Below are positions 54,542 through 62,863 of a stretch of 64,000 bases of DNA, piece after piece (the first letter of the stretch is position 1; every line of letters starts with the position of its first letter). Made by a program: the position numbers and the translations under genes. Source of the DNA: Agromyces cerinus subsp. cerinus. Its GTDB lineage: Bacteria > Actinomycetota > Actinomycetes > Actinomycetales > Microbacteriaceae. The notes under the pieces were generated by a model. It saw only the letters and a list, made by a program, of their open reading frames with translations, searched no databases and was not told where the DNA came from. The stretch covers positions 806,001-870,000 of the forward strand of contig NZ_FSRJ01000001.1 in NCBI RefSeq assembly GCF_900142065.1, in the 5' to 3' direction.

Positions 54542-54823
54542 CGACCGGGCTGCGCGCTCACGCCGTTCACGCGGCGTGACGCGCAGTCCGCTCCGCCGGA
54601 GGCGCGCGACGAGCTCCCTCGGCGAGACCGGCTCCGCGCCCGCGGCGACGAGATCGTCGTAGCGCTCGACGGGCACGTCGTAGTGGTCGAGATCGAACGA
54701 TCTCGGCGGCAGCCCGGTTCTCTCAGCGAACTCCCGGAGTTCGTCGATGGACTCGTCGCTGACGAGGTGAGCCCAGACGGTGCCGTGCTTCGGCCAGAGC
54801 GGCGTGTCGATGAGCACGGTCAT
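54530..54823 (-). CDS. DUF4031 domain protein
   Basis: A 97-residue protein of the DUF4031 family. It has VLIDTPLWPKHGTVWAHLVSDESIDELREFA at the start and FDLDHYDVP in the middle. Function unknown. It overlaps the 3' end of rne by 12 bases in convergent orientation, and its C-terminal codons lie over a stable hairpin that may end the rne transcript. A TAGGAT six bases before the ATG predicts a leaderless mRNA. Confidence 0.85.
   Translation of the reverse strand: MTVLIDTPLWPKHGTVWAHLVSDESIDELREFAERTGLPPRSFDLDHYDVPVERYDDLVAAGAEPVSPRELVARLRRSGLRVTPRERRERAARSSLG
54550..54586 (+). terminator. Hairpin after rne inside the DUF4031 gene
   Basis: CTGCGCG-C-TCACGCCG pairs with CGGCGTGACGCGCAG (15 bp with one bulge), starting nine bases after the rne stop. 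It lies within antisense coding sequence. Possible rne terminator without T-run. Confidence 0.5.
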
Positions 54824-54829
54824 GGGCCG

Positions 54830-54835
54830 ATCCTA
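54830..54835 (-). promoter_or_regulatory. DUF4031 gene -10 element, leaderless spacing
   Basis: TAGGAT on the minus strand, six bases before the ATG at 54823. Confidence 0.55.
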
Positions 54836-54869
54836 CGCGTCGCACCCGCGACTCGCCGGTGGCGGTGGT

Positions 54870-54898
54870 TTGACCGGCCCCGCGACATCCGGTAAACT
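54870..54898 (+). promoter_or_regulatory. rplU-rpmA promoter, near consensus
   Basis: TTGACC (54870-54875), 17-base spacer, TAAACT (54893-54898). One of the strongest promoters in the window; start site near 54905. Confidence 0.8.
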
Positions 54899-54904
54899 CG
54901 ACCG

Positions 54905-55089
54905 TTGGTGCCGCCGCTTATCACGGTGCGCCCATCCGCAGGTCTCCAGAACCCGGTTCTCCGAGTTCCAGAATCGCCTGCACATCAGTTTTCTGCCAGT
55001 CACCACCCTTCTTCCCGCTGGGGCGACCGCGCAGTGACACCCCATCAGACAGTCGGGGCCCTCGGGCTCCCCAGAGATAGGTACGAGTA
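54905..55089 (+). promoter_or_regulatory. Long leader of rplU-rpmA
   Basis: About 185 untranslated bases between promoter and rplU. A stem GGGGCCC-TCG-GGCTCCCC lies near 55058-55075, shortly before the start codon. Ribosomal protein L21 is controlled by a leader in some other bacteria; a similar role here is inferred only from position and length. Confidence 0.45.
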
Positions 55090-55398
55090 GTGGTTTACGC
55101 AGTAGTGCGCGCCGGCGGTCGGCAGGAGAAGGTCGAAGTCGGCACCATCGTGACGATGGACCGTATCAAGGCAGACAAGGACGGCAACGTCAAGCTCGCC
55201 GCGGTGCTCCTCGTCGACGGCGACAAGATCACCTCCGACGCCAAGGCGCTCGAGAAGGTCACGGTCACGGCCGAGGTCCTCAACGACCTCCGCGGTCCGA
55301 AGATCGTGATCCAGAAGTTCAAGAACAAGACCGGCTACAAGAAGCGTCAGGGGCACCGTCAGGACCTCACGCGCGTCAAGGTCACTGGAATCAAGTAA
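55090..55398 (+). CDS. rplU: 50S ribosomal protein L21
   Basis: Large-subunit protein of 102 residues that binds 23S rRNA. It begins [18 protein letters not shown] and ends with [18 protein letters not shown], which is the L21 signature region. GTG start. rpmA follows after 18 bases, the usual order rplU-rpmA-obg. Confidence 0.97.
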   Translation: MVYAVVRAGGRQEKVEVGTIVTMDRIKADKDGNVKLAAVLLVDGDKITSDAKALEKVTVTAEVLNDLRGPKIVIQKFKNKTGYKKRQGHRQDLTRVKVTGIK

Positions 55399-55416
55399 GG
55401 GCCCGGGAGAAGCGAA

Positions 55417-55674
55417 ATGGCACACAAAAAGGGAGCAAGCTCCACTCGCAACGGTCGTGACTCCAACGCGCAGCGCCTCGGCGTGAAGCGCTTCGGCGGC
55501 CAGGTCGTCGGCGCAGGCGAGATCATCGTCCGCCAGCGCGGCACGCACTTCCACCCGGGCGCAGGCGTCGGTCGCGGTGGCGACGACACCCTGTTCGCGC
55601 TCGAGGCCGGTGCAGTGCAGTTCGGCAACAAGGGCGGCCGCAAGGTCGTCAACATCGTGGCGGTCGGCGAATAG
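55417..55674 (+). CDS. rpmA: 50S ribosomal protein L27
   Basis: Large-subunit protein of 85 residues near the peptidyl-transferase centre. It begins [17 protein letters not shown], has [10 protein letters not shown] and [26 protein letters not shown] as in all L27 proteins. There is no N-terminal extension of the kind cleaved by Prp in Firmicutes. GGGAG lies upstream. A terminator separates it from obg. Confidence 0.98.
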   Translation: MAHKKGASSTRNGRDSNAQRLGVKRFGGQVVGAGEIIVRQRGTHFHPGAGVGRGGDDTLFALEAGAVQFGNKGGRKVVNIVAVGE

Positions 55675-55692
55675 TCGATCGACGTTCATCGT

Positions 55693-55724
55693 GAGGGCGG
55701 GCTTCGGCCCGCCCTCGCGTGTTT
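55693..55724 (+). terminator. rpmA terminator
   Basis: GAGGGCGGGC pairs with GCCCGCCCTC around a TTCG tetraloop, followed by GCGTGTTTT. Confidence 0.85.
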
Positions 55725-55746
55725 TACTCGGTTTGGAGAATGCAGC

Positions 55747-57348
55747 ATGGTCAGCTTCGTCGACGAGGTGACGCTGTTCCTGCGTGCCGGACATGGCGGG
55801 AACGGCTGCGTCTCCGTCCGCCGTGAGAAGTTCAAGCCGCTCGCCGGCCCCGATGGCGGCAATGGCGGCAACGGCGGCGACATCGTGCTCATCGCCGACC
55901 CGCAGGTGACGACACTGCTCGGCTACCACGGTCGTCCGCACCGCTCCTCCGCGAACGGTCAGCCCGGCATGGGCGACCACCGCGCCGGTGCCGTCGGCGA
56001 GACCCTCGAACTGCCCGTGCCCGTCGGCACGGTCGTCAAGAACACCGACGGCGTCGAACTCGCCGACCTGACCGAGCCCGGCTCGCGCTTCGTCGCGGCG
56101 GCCGGCGGCCTCGGCGGTCTCGGCAACGCCGCCCTCTCGACCACCAAGCGCAAGGCCCCGGGCTTCGCCCTGCTCGGCACGCTCGGCGACGAGGTCGACA
56201 TCACGCTCGAGCTCAAGTCCATCGCCGACGTCGCGCTCGTCGGCTACCCGTCGGCCGGCAAGTCGAGCCTCATCGCCGCCATGTCGGCTGCTCGACCGAA
56301 GATCGCCGACTACCCGTTCACGACGCTGCACCCGAACCTCGGCGTCGTCCAGGCGGGCGATCACCGCTTCACCGTGGCCGACGTTCCCGGCCTCATCGAG
56401 GGCGCCAGCGAGGGCAAGGGCCTCGGACTCGAGTTCCTCCGCCACGTCGAGCGCTGCTCCGCACTGCTGCACGTGCTCGACTGCGCGACGCTCGAGCCCG
56501 GCCGCGACCCGATCTCCGACCTCGAGGTCATCCTCGGCGAGCTCGCCGCGTATCCTGTGCCCGAGGGCCAGCTGCCGCTCCTCGAGCGCCCGCAGATCAT
56601 CGCGCTCAACAAGATCGACGTGCCCGAGGCGCGCGAACTCGCCGAATTCGTGCGCCCCGACCTCGAGGCGCGCGGCTACCGCGTGTTCGAGATCTCGACC
56701 GTCAGTCACGAGGGCCTCCGCCAGCTCGGATTCGCCCTCGGCGAGCTCGTCGACACCGCTCGTGCAGACGCCGAGGCTGCGACGCCGCCGGCGCCCGAGC
56801 GCATCGTGATGCGGCCGAAGGCCTCCAACGACCCCGGCTTCACCGTGCGCGCAGAGGGCGGCAGCTACGGCACCATGTACCGCGTACTCGGCCAGAAGCC
56901 CGAGCGATGGGTGCAGCAGACGGACTTCACGAACGACGAGGCCATCGGCTTCCTCGCCGACCGCCTCGCGAAGCTCGGCGTCGAAGACGCGCTCGTGCGC
57001 GCCGGCGCCGATGCCGGTTCGACCGTCGTGATCGGCAAGGGCGCGGGAGTCGTCTTCGACTGGGAGCCCACGCTCACCTCCACGGCCGAGCTCATCACGG
57101 CACCGCGCGGCACCGACGCCCGGCTCGACGAGAATCGTCGTGCGACGCGCGCCGAGCGACGCAGCGAGTACTACGAGCGCATGGACGCCAAGGCCGAAGC
57201 TCGCGCCGAGCTCGAGCGCGAGCGCACGGCCGGCATGTGGAACGAGCTCGACGAGCAGACCGACGCCGAGGTTGCTGCGGGTGCCGAGGCGGCTCCCGTG
57301 GCGGACGCCGAAGCCGGGAAGGACTCGAGCGGCGAGGATCGGGAATGA
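55747..57348 (+). CDS. obg: GTPase Obg/CgtA
   Basis: Ribosome-associated GTPase of 533 residues. The glycine-rich Obg fold fills residues 1-160 ([12 protein letters not shown]). The G domain has GYPSAGKSS near 165 and [16 protein letters not shown] near 212. The C-terminal OCT domain lies near residues 350-430 ([25 protein letters not shown] in parts). An acidic tail of about 100 residues follows. Acts in 50S assembly and stringent response. proB overlaps its stop by four bases. Confidence 0.96.
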   Translation: MVSFVDEVTLFLRAGHGGNGCVSVRREKFKPLAGPDGGNGGNGGDIVLIADPQVTTLLGYHGRPHRSSANGQPGMGDHRAGAVGETLELPVPVGTVVKNTDGVELADLTEPGSRFVAAAGGLGGLGNAALSTTKRKAPGFALLGTLGDEVDITLELKSIADVALVGYPSAGKSSLIAAMSAARPKIADYPFTTLHPNLGVVQAGDHRFTVADVPGLIEGASEGKGLGLEFLRHVERCSALLHVLDCATLEPGRDPISDLEVILGELAAYPVPEGQLPLLERPQIIALNKIDVPEARELAEFVRPDLEARGYRVFEISTVSHEGLRQLGFALGELVDTARADAEAATPPAPERIVMRPKASNDPGFTVRAEGGSYGTMYRVLGQKPERWVQQTDFTNDEAIGFLADRLAKLGVEDALVRAGADAGSTVVIGKGAGVVFDWEPTLTSTAELITAPRGTDARLDENRRATRAERRSEYYERMDAKAEARAELERERTAGMWNELDEQTDAEVAAGAEAAPVADAEAGKDSSGEDRE

Positions 57349-58163
57349 CCCCCGCCAGCCGCGCAGAGATCCCCGCAGCATCACGCATCGTCGTCAAGGT
57401 CGGCTCATCGTCGATCAGCGGTGAGAATTCCGATCAGATCGGTCCGCTGGTCGATGCTCTCGCCGCGGCCCATGCGCGGGGCGCCGAGATCGTGCTCGTC
57501 TCCTCCGGAGCGATCGCGACGGCCATCCCGTTCCTGAGCCTCGACGGGCGGCCCACCGACCTCGCGACCCAGCAGGCGGCGGCCGCGGTCGGCCAGAACG
57601 TGCTCATGTGGCGCTACCAGACGAGCCTCGACCGCTACGGCGTGCTCGCGGGCCAGGTGCTGCTCACTGCGGGCGACCTCGAGAACCCGACTCCCCGGTC
57701 GAACGCGCAGCGCGCGATGGACCGGTTGCTCGCCCTCCGCATCCTGCCGATCGTCAACGAGAACGACACCGTCGCGACGCACGAGATCCGCTTCGGCGAC
57801 AACGATCGGCTCGCGGCCCTCGTCGCCGAGCTGATCGGCGCCGACCTGCTCGTGCTGCTCTCCGACGTCGACGCCCTGTACACGAAGCCGCCGCACCTCG
57901 AGGGCGCGCGTCGCATCGATCACGTACCCTACGGCGACGAGCTCGCCGGCGTCGAGATCGGCTCCGCCGGTCGCGCCGGAGTCGGCACCGGGGGAGCGGA
58001 GACCAAGGTCTCGGCCGCTCGCATCGCCGCCGAGGCCGGCGCGTCCGTGCTGATCACGGCGACGCCGCTCGTCGCCGAGGCACTCGCAGGTGCCGACATC
58101 GGCACCTGGTTCGACCCGGCGCCCCGACGTCACACGACGGAGCGCGATACCCCGCTCGCCTAG
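57345..58163 (+). CDS. proB: Glutamate 5-kinase, short form without PUA domain
   Basis: First step of proline synthesis, ATP-dependent phosphorylation of glutamate; 272 residues. The amino-acid-kinase fold is complete: VVKVGSSSI near residue 15, [10 protein letters not shown] near 50, [24 protein letters not shown] near 140, and [16 protein letters not shown] near 210. The C-terminal PUA domain of E. coli ProB (367 residues) is absent. ATG 57345 overlaps the obg stop. Its TAG stop is the first half of the -10 hexamer of proA. Confidence 0.94.
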   Translation: MTPASRAEIPAASRIVVKVGSSSISGENSDQIGPLVDALAAAHARGAEIVLVSSGAIATAIPFLSLDGRPTDLATQQAAAAVGQNVLMWRYQTSLDRYGVLAGQVLLTAGDLENPTPRSNAQRAMDRLLALRILPIVNENDTVATHEIRFGDNDRLAALVAELIGADLLVLLSDVDALYTKPPHLEGARRIDHVPYGDELAGVEIGSAGRAGVGTGGAETKVSAARIAAEAGASVLITATPLVAEALAGADIGTWFDPAPRRHTTERDTPLA

Positions 58164-58166
58164 GCT
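58161..58166 (+). promoter_or_regulatory. proA -10 element overlapping the proB stop, leaderless spacing
   Basis: TAGGCT starts with the proB TAG stop and ends six bases before the proA ATG at 58173. Confidence 0.55.
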
Positions 58167-58172
58167 GGGACC

Positions 58173-59441
58173 ATGGACCAGCCCGACCTCGACGTCTCGG
58201 TGATCGACACCCGACTCGCCGCGGCGAAAGACGCCTCACGGCGCCTCGCCCGCGCCTCGACCGCTGAGAAGGACGCGGCGCTCGAACAGATGGCGGTGCT
58301 GCTCGCCGAGCGCTCGGCCGAGATCATCGGGGCGAACGACCTCGACCTCGAAGCCGGTCGCGCCGCCGGGCTCGGTTCGGGCCTGCTCGATCGGCTCACG
58401 CTCGACGAACGACGGGTCGCCGCGCTGTCGGACGCGGTGCGCGAGGTCATCGGGCTCACCGACCCCGTCGGCGACACGGTGAGCGGCCGTTCCCTGCCCA
58501 ACGGCGTGCGCATCGACCAGATCCGGGTGCCGCTCGGCGTCATCGGCGCGATCTACGAGGCCCGGCCCAACGTCACGATCGACATCGCCGTGCTCGCGCT
58601 GAAGAGCGGCAACGCCGTGGTGCTGCGCGGCGGCACCGCCGCCGAGCAGACGAACCGGGTGCTCCTCGGAGTGCTCCGCGACGCGCTCGACCGGGCCGGC
58701 CTTCCCGCCGACGCCGTGCAGACCGTCGACGACTTCGGCCGTGCCGGTGCCCGGCACCTCATGCAGGCGCGCGACTACGTCGACGTCCTGATCCCTCGCG
58801 GCAGCGCCGGACTCATCCGCGCCGTGGTCGACGAGGCCAAGGTGCCCGTCATCGAGACCGGTGCCGGCGTCGTGCACATGTTCCTCGACGAGAGCGCCCG
58901 CGAAGACTGGGCGGTCGACCTCGTGCACAACGCGAAGACGCAGCGGCCGAGCGTCTGCAACGCGCTCGAGACACTGCTCGTGCACGTCGACGCGGCCGAA
59001 CGGCTGCTGCCGCCGGTGCTCGCACGCCTCGAGGCATCCGGTGTCACCGTGCACGGCGACGAGCGGGTCCGCGCGATCCGGCCCGAGGTGGAGCCCGTCA
59101 CCGACGAGGACTGGGCCACCGAGCACATGTCGCTCGACATCTCGGTGGGCGTCGTGGACTCGATCGACGACGCGATGACGCACATCCGCCGCTACTCGAC
59201 GAAGCACACCGAGTCGATCGTGACGAACGATCTCGGCAATGCCGAGCGCTTCCTCAACGAGGTCGATGCGGCCGCAGTGATGGTGAACGCCTCGACCAGG
59301 TTCACCGACGGCGCCGAATTCGGATTCGGCGCCGAAGTTGGCATCTCCACGCAGAAACTGCACGCGCGCGGCCCCATGGGGCTGCCCGAACTGACCAGCA
59401 CGAAGTGGATCGTGCGTGGTGCCGGACATGTGCGCGGCTGA
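58173..59441 (+). CDS. proA: Glutamate-5-semialdehyde dehydrogenase (gamma-glutamyl phosphate reductase)
   Basis: Second step of proline synthesis; 422 residues of the aldehyde dehydrogenase superfamily. The catalytic cysteine is Cys262 in [30 protein letters not shown] near residue 115 and [23 protein letters not shown] near the end are family signatures. It follows proB by nine bases with a possible promoter of its own. Confidence 0.97.
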   Translation: MDQPDLDVSVIDTRLAAAKDASRRLARASTAEKDAALEQMAVLLAERSAEIIGANDLDLEAGRAAGLGSGLLDRLTLDERRVAALSDAVREVIGLTDPVGDTVSGRSLPNGVRIDQIRVPLGVIGAIYEARPNVTIDIAVLALKSGNAVVLRGGTAAEQTNRVLLGVLRDALDRAGLPADAVQTVDDFGRAGARHLMQARDYVDVLIPRGSAGLIRAVVDEAKVPVIETGAGVVHMFLDESAREDWAVDLVHNAKTQRPSVCNALETLLVHVDAAERLLPPVLARLEASGVTVHGDERVRAIRPEVEPVTDEDWATEHMSLDISVGVVDSIDDAMTHIRRYSTKHTESIVTNDLGNAERFLNEVDAAAVMVNASTRFTDGAEFGFGAEVGISTQKLHARGPMGLPELTSTKWIVRGAGHVRG

Positions 59442-59447
59442 CCTCGC

Positions 59448-59453
59448 TAGACT
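59448..59453 (+). promoter_or_regulatory. -10 element before the 73-residue gene and nadD
   Basis: TAGACT, start near 59460, leader of about 33 bases containing GAAAGGAA. No clear -35. Confidence 0.45.
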
Positions 59454-59492
59454 GTCTGGAGCACGACCCGCAGGATTCGAAAGGAACGGCGA

Positions 59493-59714
59493 ATGAGCCT
59501 TGTCACCGCAGTGCAGACCGCGACGGTGTTGACCGAGACGGTGCACGCGAGAGAGCTGCCGATGGAGTCCTGGGTCTACGGTCTCATCGCGCTCACGATC
59601 TTCGCCGCCCTCGGGTTCGTCGTCGCCTCGTACCGTGACGTGGCCAACCGCCACGCCGCCAAGGCCGCGGCCTACGCCGCGCGTCACGCCGGAGACGAGC
59701 ACGGCGGCCACTGA
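59493..59714 (+). CDS. Small membrane protein, 73 residues
   Basis: Not recognised. One predicted transmembrane helix at about residues 28-46 ([18 protein letters not shown]) and an Ala/His-rich tail ending GDEHGGH. GAAAGGAA precedes the ATG and it lies 16 bases before nadD, so it is probably a real gene co-transcribed with nadD. Single-helix proteins with a histidine tail could bind metal, but nothing proves this. Confidence 0.75.
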   Translation: MSLVTAVQTATVLTETVHARELPMESWVYGLIALTIFAALGFVVASYRDVANRHAAKAAAYAARHAGDEHGGH

Positions 59715-59730
59715 GGCTGGCGAGCGCGCG

Positions 59731-60330
59731 ATGACGGTCGCGGAGCGCCGGCCTCGCATCGGAGTCATGGGCGGAACGTTCGATCCCATTCACCACGGCC
59801 ACCTGGTCGCGGCGAGTGAGGTCGCGCAATCGCTCGACCTCGACGAGGTCGTCTTCGTGCCGACCGGCCAGCCGAGCTACAAGTCGAACGTCACCCAGGC
59901 GGAGCATCGCTACCTGATGACGGTGATCGCGACCGCGTCGAACCCGCGGTTCACGGTGAGCCGGGTCGACATCGATCGCGAGAAGCCGACGTTCACGATC
60001 GACACGCTGCGCGACATCCGCCGCGAACGCCCCGACGCCGACCTCTACTTCATCACCGGCGCAGACGCCATCGCGCAGATCCTCTCCTGGAAAGACGTGC
60101 AGGAACTCTGGGATCTCGCGCACTTCGTTGCTGTGAGTCGTCCGGGACATGTGCTGTCCGTTTCGGGATTGCCGGAGCAAGACGTAAGCTTGCTGGAAGT
60201 TCCGGCTCTGGCGATCTCGTCGACCGATTGCCGGAGCAGGGTGCGCCGGGGTTTCCCGGTGTGGTACTTGGTGCCCGATGGGGTCGTCCAGTACATCTCC
60301 AAGCACCATCTCTACCGGAGTGTCGTATGA
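59731..60330 (+). CDS. nadD: Nicotinate-nucleotide adenylyltransferase
   Basis: Adenylates nicotinate mononucleotide in NAD synthesis; 199 residues. The nucleotidyltransferase motif [12 protein letters not shown] is at residues 14-25 and [11 protein letters not shown] near 168 is the second active-site motif. The next gene overlaps its stop by four bases. nadD with rsfS close downstream is a common bacterial order. Confidence 0.96.
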   Translation: MTVAERRPRIGVMGGTFDPIHHGHLVAASEVAQSLDLDEVVFVPTGQPSYKSNVTQAEHRYLMTVIATASNPRFTVSRVDIDREKPTFTIDTLRDIRRERPDADLYFITGADAIAQILSWKDVQELWDLAHFVAVSRPGHVLSVSGLPEQDVSLLEVPALAISSTDCRSRVRRGFPVWYLVPDGVVQYISKHHLYRSVV

Positions 60331-61475
60331 CGTCGTCGCAGGATCCGCCGCTGACGCGCCGCGAAATGCGCGAACGCGAGCGACTGCTGGAGCAGCAGGA
60401 GCCTTCGGCGACCCCGGATGCCGCGGGGCACACGCTTCCCGTTCCCGGCGCGCCGGTCGCACCGCAGCAGTCGCTGCCGCCCGCTCCCGTGCAGCCCGCT
60501 CCCGTGCAGTCGGTCCCCGCCCCCGTTCAATCGGCGCCGGTTCCCTCGCTGCCGGTCGCAGCGACGAGCCCGGCGTATGCGGCACCGCGCCCGGCCGGTG
60601 GCTTCGGCGAGCCGGCTTCGTTCCCCGTTGCGCCCGCGCCCGTTCCGCAGCAGAGCCCCTTCGCGCCGCGTCCGGTCATCCCCGCACCGGCCCCCGCGCC
60701 AGCGGCACCTGTGCAGCAGCCGGTCGAAGCCGCGTCGTACCCGCGCCCCGTCGCCGAGCAGCACCAGTCGCAGCAGTTCGGCCTGAACGAGGCGACGACG
60801 CCTGAGCGCACGCTCACCCGCCGTGAGCTTCGCGCGATGCTCGACGGCAACCAGCTCGACGAGTTCGACCTCGAAGACGACGAGATCGACGACCCGGCGC
60901 CCCAGTCGCAGCAGCAGCCCGGGGTCGCCGTGTCGTTCCCGGTGGGGGCGAGCCCGGTGCATCCGCTTCACCCCGACGAGGCCTCGCCGTCGCCCGCGGT
61001 CGGCCACTGGACCTCGCAGCTGAACGCCCCGGTGGAGTCGGCAGAGCCGTTCGACCAGCTGCTGTCGCGCGGTGGCGTGAGCCACGGCGTTCCGACGACC
61101 ACCAACGCGCTGATCCTGCCGACGCTGCCCGACCACGGCTCGCTCGGCGGCAGCCCGCTCGCGTCCAGCGGCGAGATCATCGCCACCGGGTCGATCGACC
61201 TGCCGCGCTCCTACGGCGCGACGGGCGTGCACCCGAGTCGCATCGACTCCTCCGACGTCGACCGGCTCTTCGACCAGATCGAAGAGGTCGGCACCGGTGC
61301 GGCACCCGTCGCAGCGACGCGCGCCATCAGTACTCAAGGCGCAGCCCGCGCCATGATCGCCCCGCCGAAGAAGGAGGGCATGAACGTTCCGCTCGTGCTC
61401 GCCGTGACCGCCGGAGTGCTCGCACTCGGTGTCGTCGCCACCCTCGTCATCGGCGCCGTCGCGGGGCTGTTCTGA
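60327..61475 (+). CDS. Membrane-anchored, Pro/Ala/Gln-rich protein of unknown function
   Basis: A 382-residue protein placed between nadD and rsfS. It has a cytoplasmic-like N-terminus with [17 protein letters not shown] at residues 9-25, a disordered Pro/Ala/Gln/Val region to about residue 150, a second similar motif [12 protein letters not shown] near 171, an acidic patch, a long polar linker and one C-terminal transmembrane helix ([20 protein letters not shown], near residue 355) with only a few residues after it. No enzymatic domain is recognised. The DNA for [10 protein letters not shown] contains a 15-base direct repeat at 60480-60509. Its start overlaps nadD by four bases. Confidence 0.85.
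   Translation: MTSSQDPPLTRREMRERERLLEQQEPSATPDAAGHTLPVPGAPVAPQQSLPPAPVQPAPVQSVPAPVQSAPVPSLPVAATSPAYAAPRPAGGFGEPASFPVAPAPVPQQSPFAPRPVIPAPAPAPAAPVQQPVEAASYPRPVAEQHQSQQFGLNEATTPERTLTRRELRAMLDGNQLDEFDLEDDEIDDPAPQSQQQPGVAVSFPVGASPVHPLHPDEASPSPAVGHWTSQLNAPVESAEPFDQLLSRGGVSHGVPTTTNALILPTLPDHGSLGGSPLASSGEIIATGSIDLPRSYGATGVHPSRIDSSDVDRLFDQIEEVGTGAAPVAATRAISTQGAARAMIAPPKKEGMNVPLVLAVTAGVLALGVVATLVIGAVAGLF
60480..60509 (+). repeat. 15-base direct repeat inside the Pro-rich gene
   Basis: Two adjacent copies of CCCGCTCCCGTGCAG, encoding PAPVQ twice. Confidence 0.8.
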
Positions 61476-61509
61476 TCCGAGACAACCACCACGCACCGGA
61501 AGTGAGCGC

Positions 61510-61884
61510 ATGACTGCATCCGACCAGGCCCTCGAGACGCTCGCGCTGGCAGCGCGTGCGGCCGACTCGAAGGGCGGCGACGACCTCGTCGCACTCGACG
61601 TGTCGCGCCAGATCCCGTTCGCCGATGTGTTCCTCATCGTCACCGGCAACTCCGAGCGCAACGTCATCGCGATCGCCGACGAGATCGAAGACGTGCTCGG
61701 CCGTGCCGGCACGCCGACGAAGCGTCGCGAGGGCCACCAGGTCGGGCGCTGGATCCTGCTCGACTTCGGCGACCTCGTCGTGCACGTGTTCCACCAGGAG
61801 GAGCGGCTGTACTACGGTCTCGAGCGCCTCTGGGCTGATTGTCCGGCGCTTCCCGTGGCGCCGTTGCTCGCGGCGAGCAGCTGA
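61510..61884 (+). CDS. rsfS: Ribosome silencing factor RsfS
   Basis: A 124-residue RsfS/DUF143 protein that binds L14 and blocks subunit joining in starved cells. It has DVSRQIPFADVFLIVTGNSERNV near residue 31 and GRWILLDFGDLVVHVFHQEERLYYGLERLW near the end, which define the family. Starts 34 bases after the upstream gene and probably shares its transcript with nadD. Confidence 0.95.
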   Translation: MTASDQALETLALAARAADSKGGDDLVALDVSRQIPFADVFLIVTGNSERNVIAIADEIEDVLGRAGTPTKRREGHQVGRWILLDFGDLVVHVFHQEERLYYGLERLWADCPALPVAPLLAASS

Positions 61885-61943
61885 TCGGAGCGGGCTTCAC
61901 CGGTCGAGGGTCCCTCGATTTCGTCTCCGGGCGGAGGCTGGTG

Positions 61944-61949
61944 TAAGCT
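61944..61949 (+). promoter_or_regulatory. Possible tRNA-Ala -10 element
   Basis: TAAGCT 28 bases before the tRNA. The predicted precursor leader then begins with the hairpin TGCCTC-AAGC-GAGGCA (61958-61973). Confidence 0.4.
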
Positions 61950-61977
61950 CAATTCGTTGCCTCAAGCGAGGCAGAAC

Positions 61978-62053
61978 GGGTCTGTGGCGCAGCTGGTAGC
62001 GCACCTGCATGGCATGCAGGGGGTCAGGGGTTCGAGTCCCCTCAGATCCACCA
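61978..62053 (+). tRNA. tRNA-Ala, anticodon GGC
   Basis: A 76-base tRNA with encoded CCA. The acceptor stem pairs GGGTCTG (61978-61984) with CAGATCC (62043-62049), including one G-T pair. The anticodon stem CCTGC/GCAGG encloses the loop ATGGCAT, so the anticodon is GGC, reading GCC alanine codons. The T arm GGGG-TTCGAGT-CCCC is complete. Confidence 0.97.
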
Positions 62054-62056
62054 ATA

Positions 62057-62090
62057 CCCCCGAAGAACTCCGGTTCTTCGGGGGTTTTCT
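62057..62090 (+). terminator. tRNA-Ala terminator
   Basis: CCCCCGAAGAAC pairs perfectly with GTTCTTCGGGGG around a TCCG loop, followed by TTTTCT. The most typical intrinsic terminator of the window. Confidence 0.95.
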
Positions 62091-62199
62091 GGTTTGAAAG
62101 TGCCCTTGGGGCTTGGGGCCGTGTTGAATTCGCCCCGAGATTCGCAGGTATCCACAACCGATCACCTCAGACGATGGATTCAGGATCTGTGCCGCACTC

Positions 62200-62750
62200 A
62201 TGAGGAGTATGAGCACATCAATTCCGTCACCTCTCCGGCGGCTCGCTTCATCGAGAGTCTCGGGGACTAGCTCAGCCGACGAGGCACCCGGCGTGCTCGT
62301 CGCCGTCGGCGGCGACGTGGAGTGGATGTACGTCGTCACCAACACGGGCAACGTGCCGCTCACCGATGTCGTCGTGACCGACGACCTGGTGGACGCCTCG
62401 GAGATCTCGTGCGACGGCACCGACTCGAACGTGTTCGCGGGCCGCTCGCGCCGGGGGAGTCGTTCACCTGCATGGCGTCGGGCGTCGCGATCGATGGCCC
62501 CTACGTCAACATCGGCGCGGTGATAGGTCAGGTACCCGGAACCGAGCTCGTCGTCACCGACGACGACCCATCCAACTACACGGGCACCACGGTCAGGTCG
62601 ACGCCGCCCGCGGGCCCGCCGGCGCAGCCGGCCGACGCCATGCCGACCACGGGTGTCGACCTGCCGATCGCGGGCATCGTCGGCGGCGCGCTGGCGGCAC
62701 TCCTCGGGCTGATGCTGATCGTGCTCGTCAGTCGCCGCCGGACGTCGTGA
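62200..62750 (+). pseudogene. Frameshifted remnant of a sortase-anchored DUF7507/DUF11-like surface protein
   Basis: The first frame (from ATG 62200) encodes DEAPGVLVAVGGDVEW.YVVTNTGNVPLTDVVVTDDLVD up to about 62447. The match then continues in the next frame as PLAPGESFTCMASGVA, VVTDDDPSNYTG, MPTTGVDLP, a transmembrane helix and RRRTS. Restoring one base in the GGGCCG stretch near 62445 would join them. The repeat unit is typical of conserved-repeat (DUF11/DUF7507) surface proteins, and MPTTG is a variant LPxTG sortase signal. Only one repeat is left and no signal peptide is seen, so the 5' part is also lost. A sequencing error could explain the frameshift but not the missing start. Confidence 0.75.
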
Positions 62751-62863
62751 GACCGACCGACTCGCAGCGCCCTATTCGCATGGAGGTGACCAGCTCCTCG
62801 TAACGCCCGGTGGCGGGAGCCTCGTGATCGGCGCGAACACACACTCGTCACCCCTGCACAGCT

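Noticed and set aside
62148-62156. GTATCCACA, one base from a DnaA box
   Set aside because: A single copy without a cluster, AT-rich element, dnaA or dnaN nearby; no evidence for an origin.
61978-62200. Prophage or island attachment site at tRNA-Ala
   Set aside because: No second copy of the tRNA 3' end and no integrase can be found in the 2 kb that are visible; the rest is outside the window.
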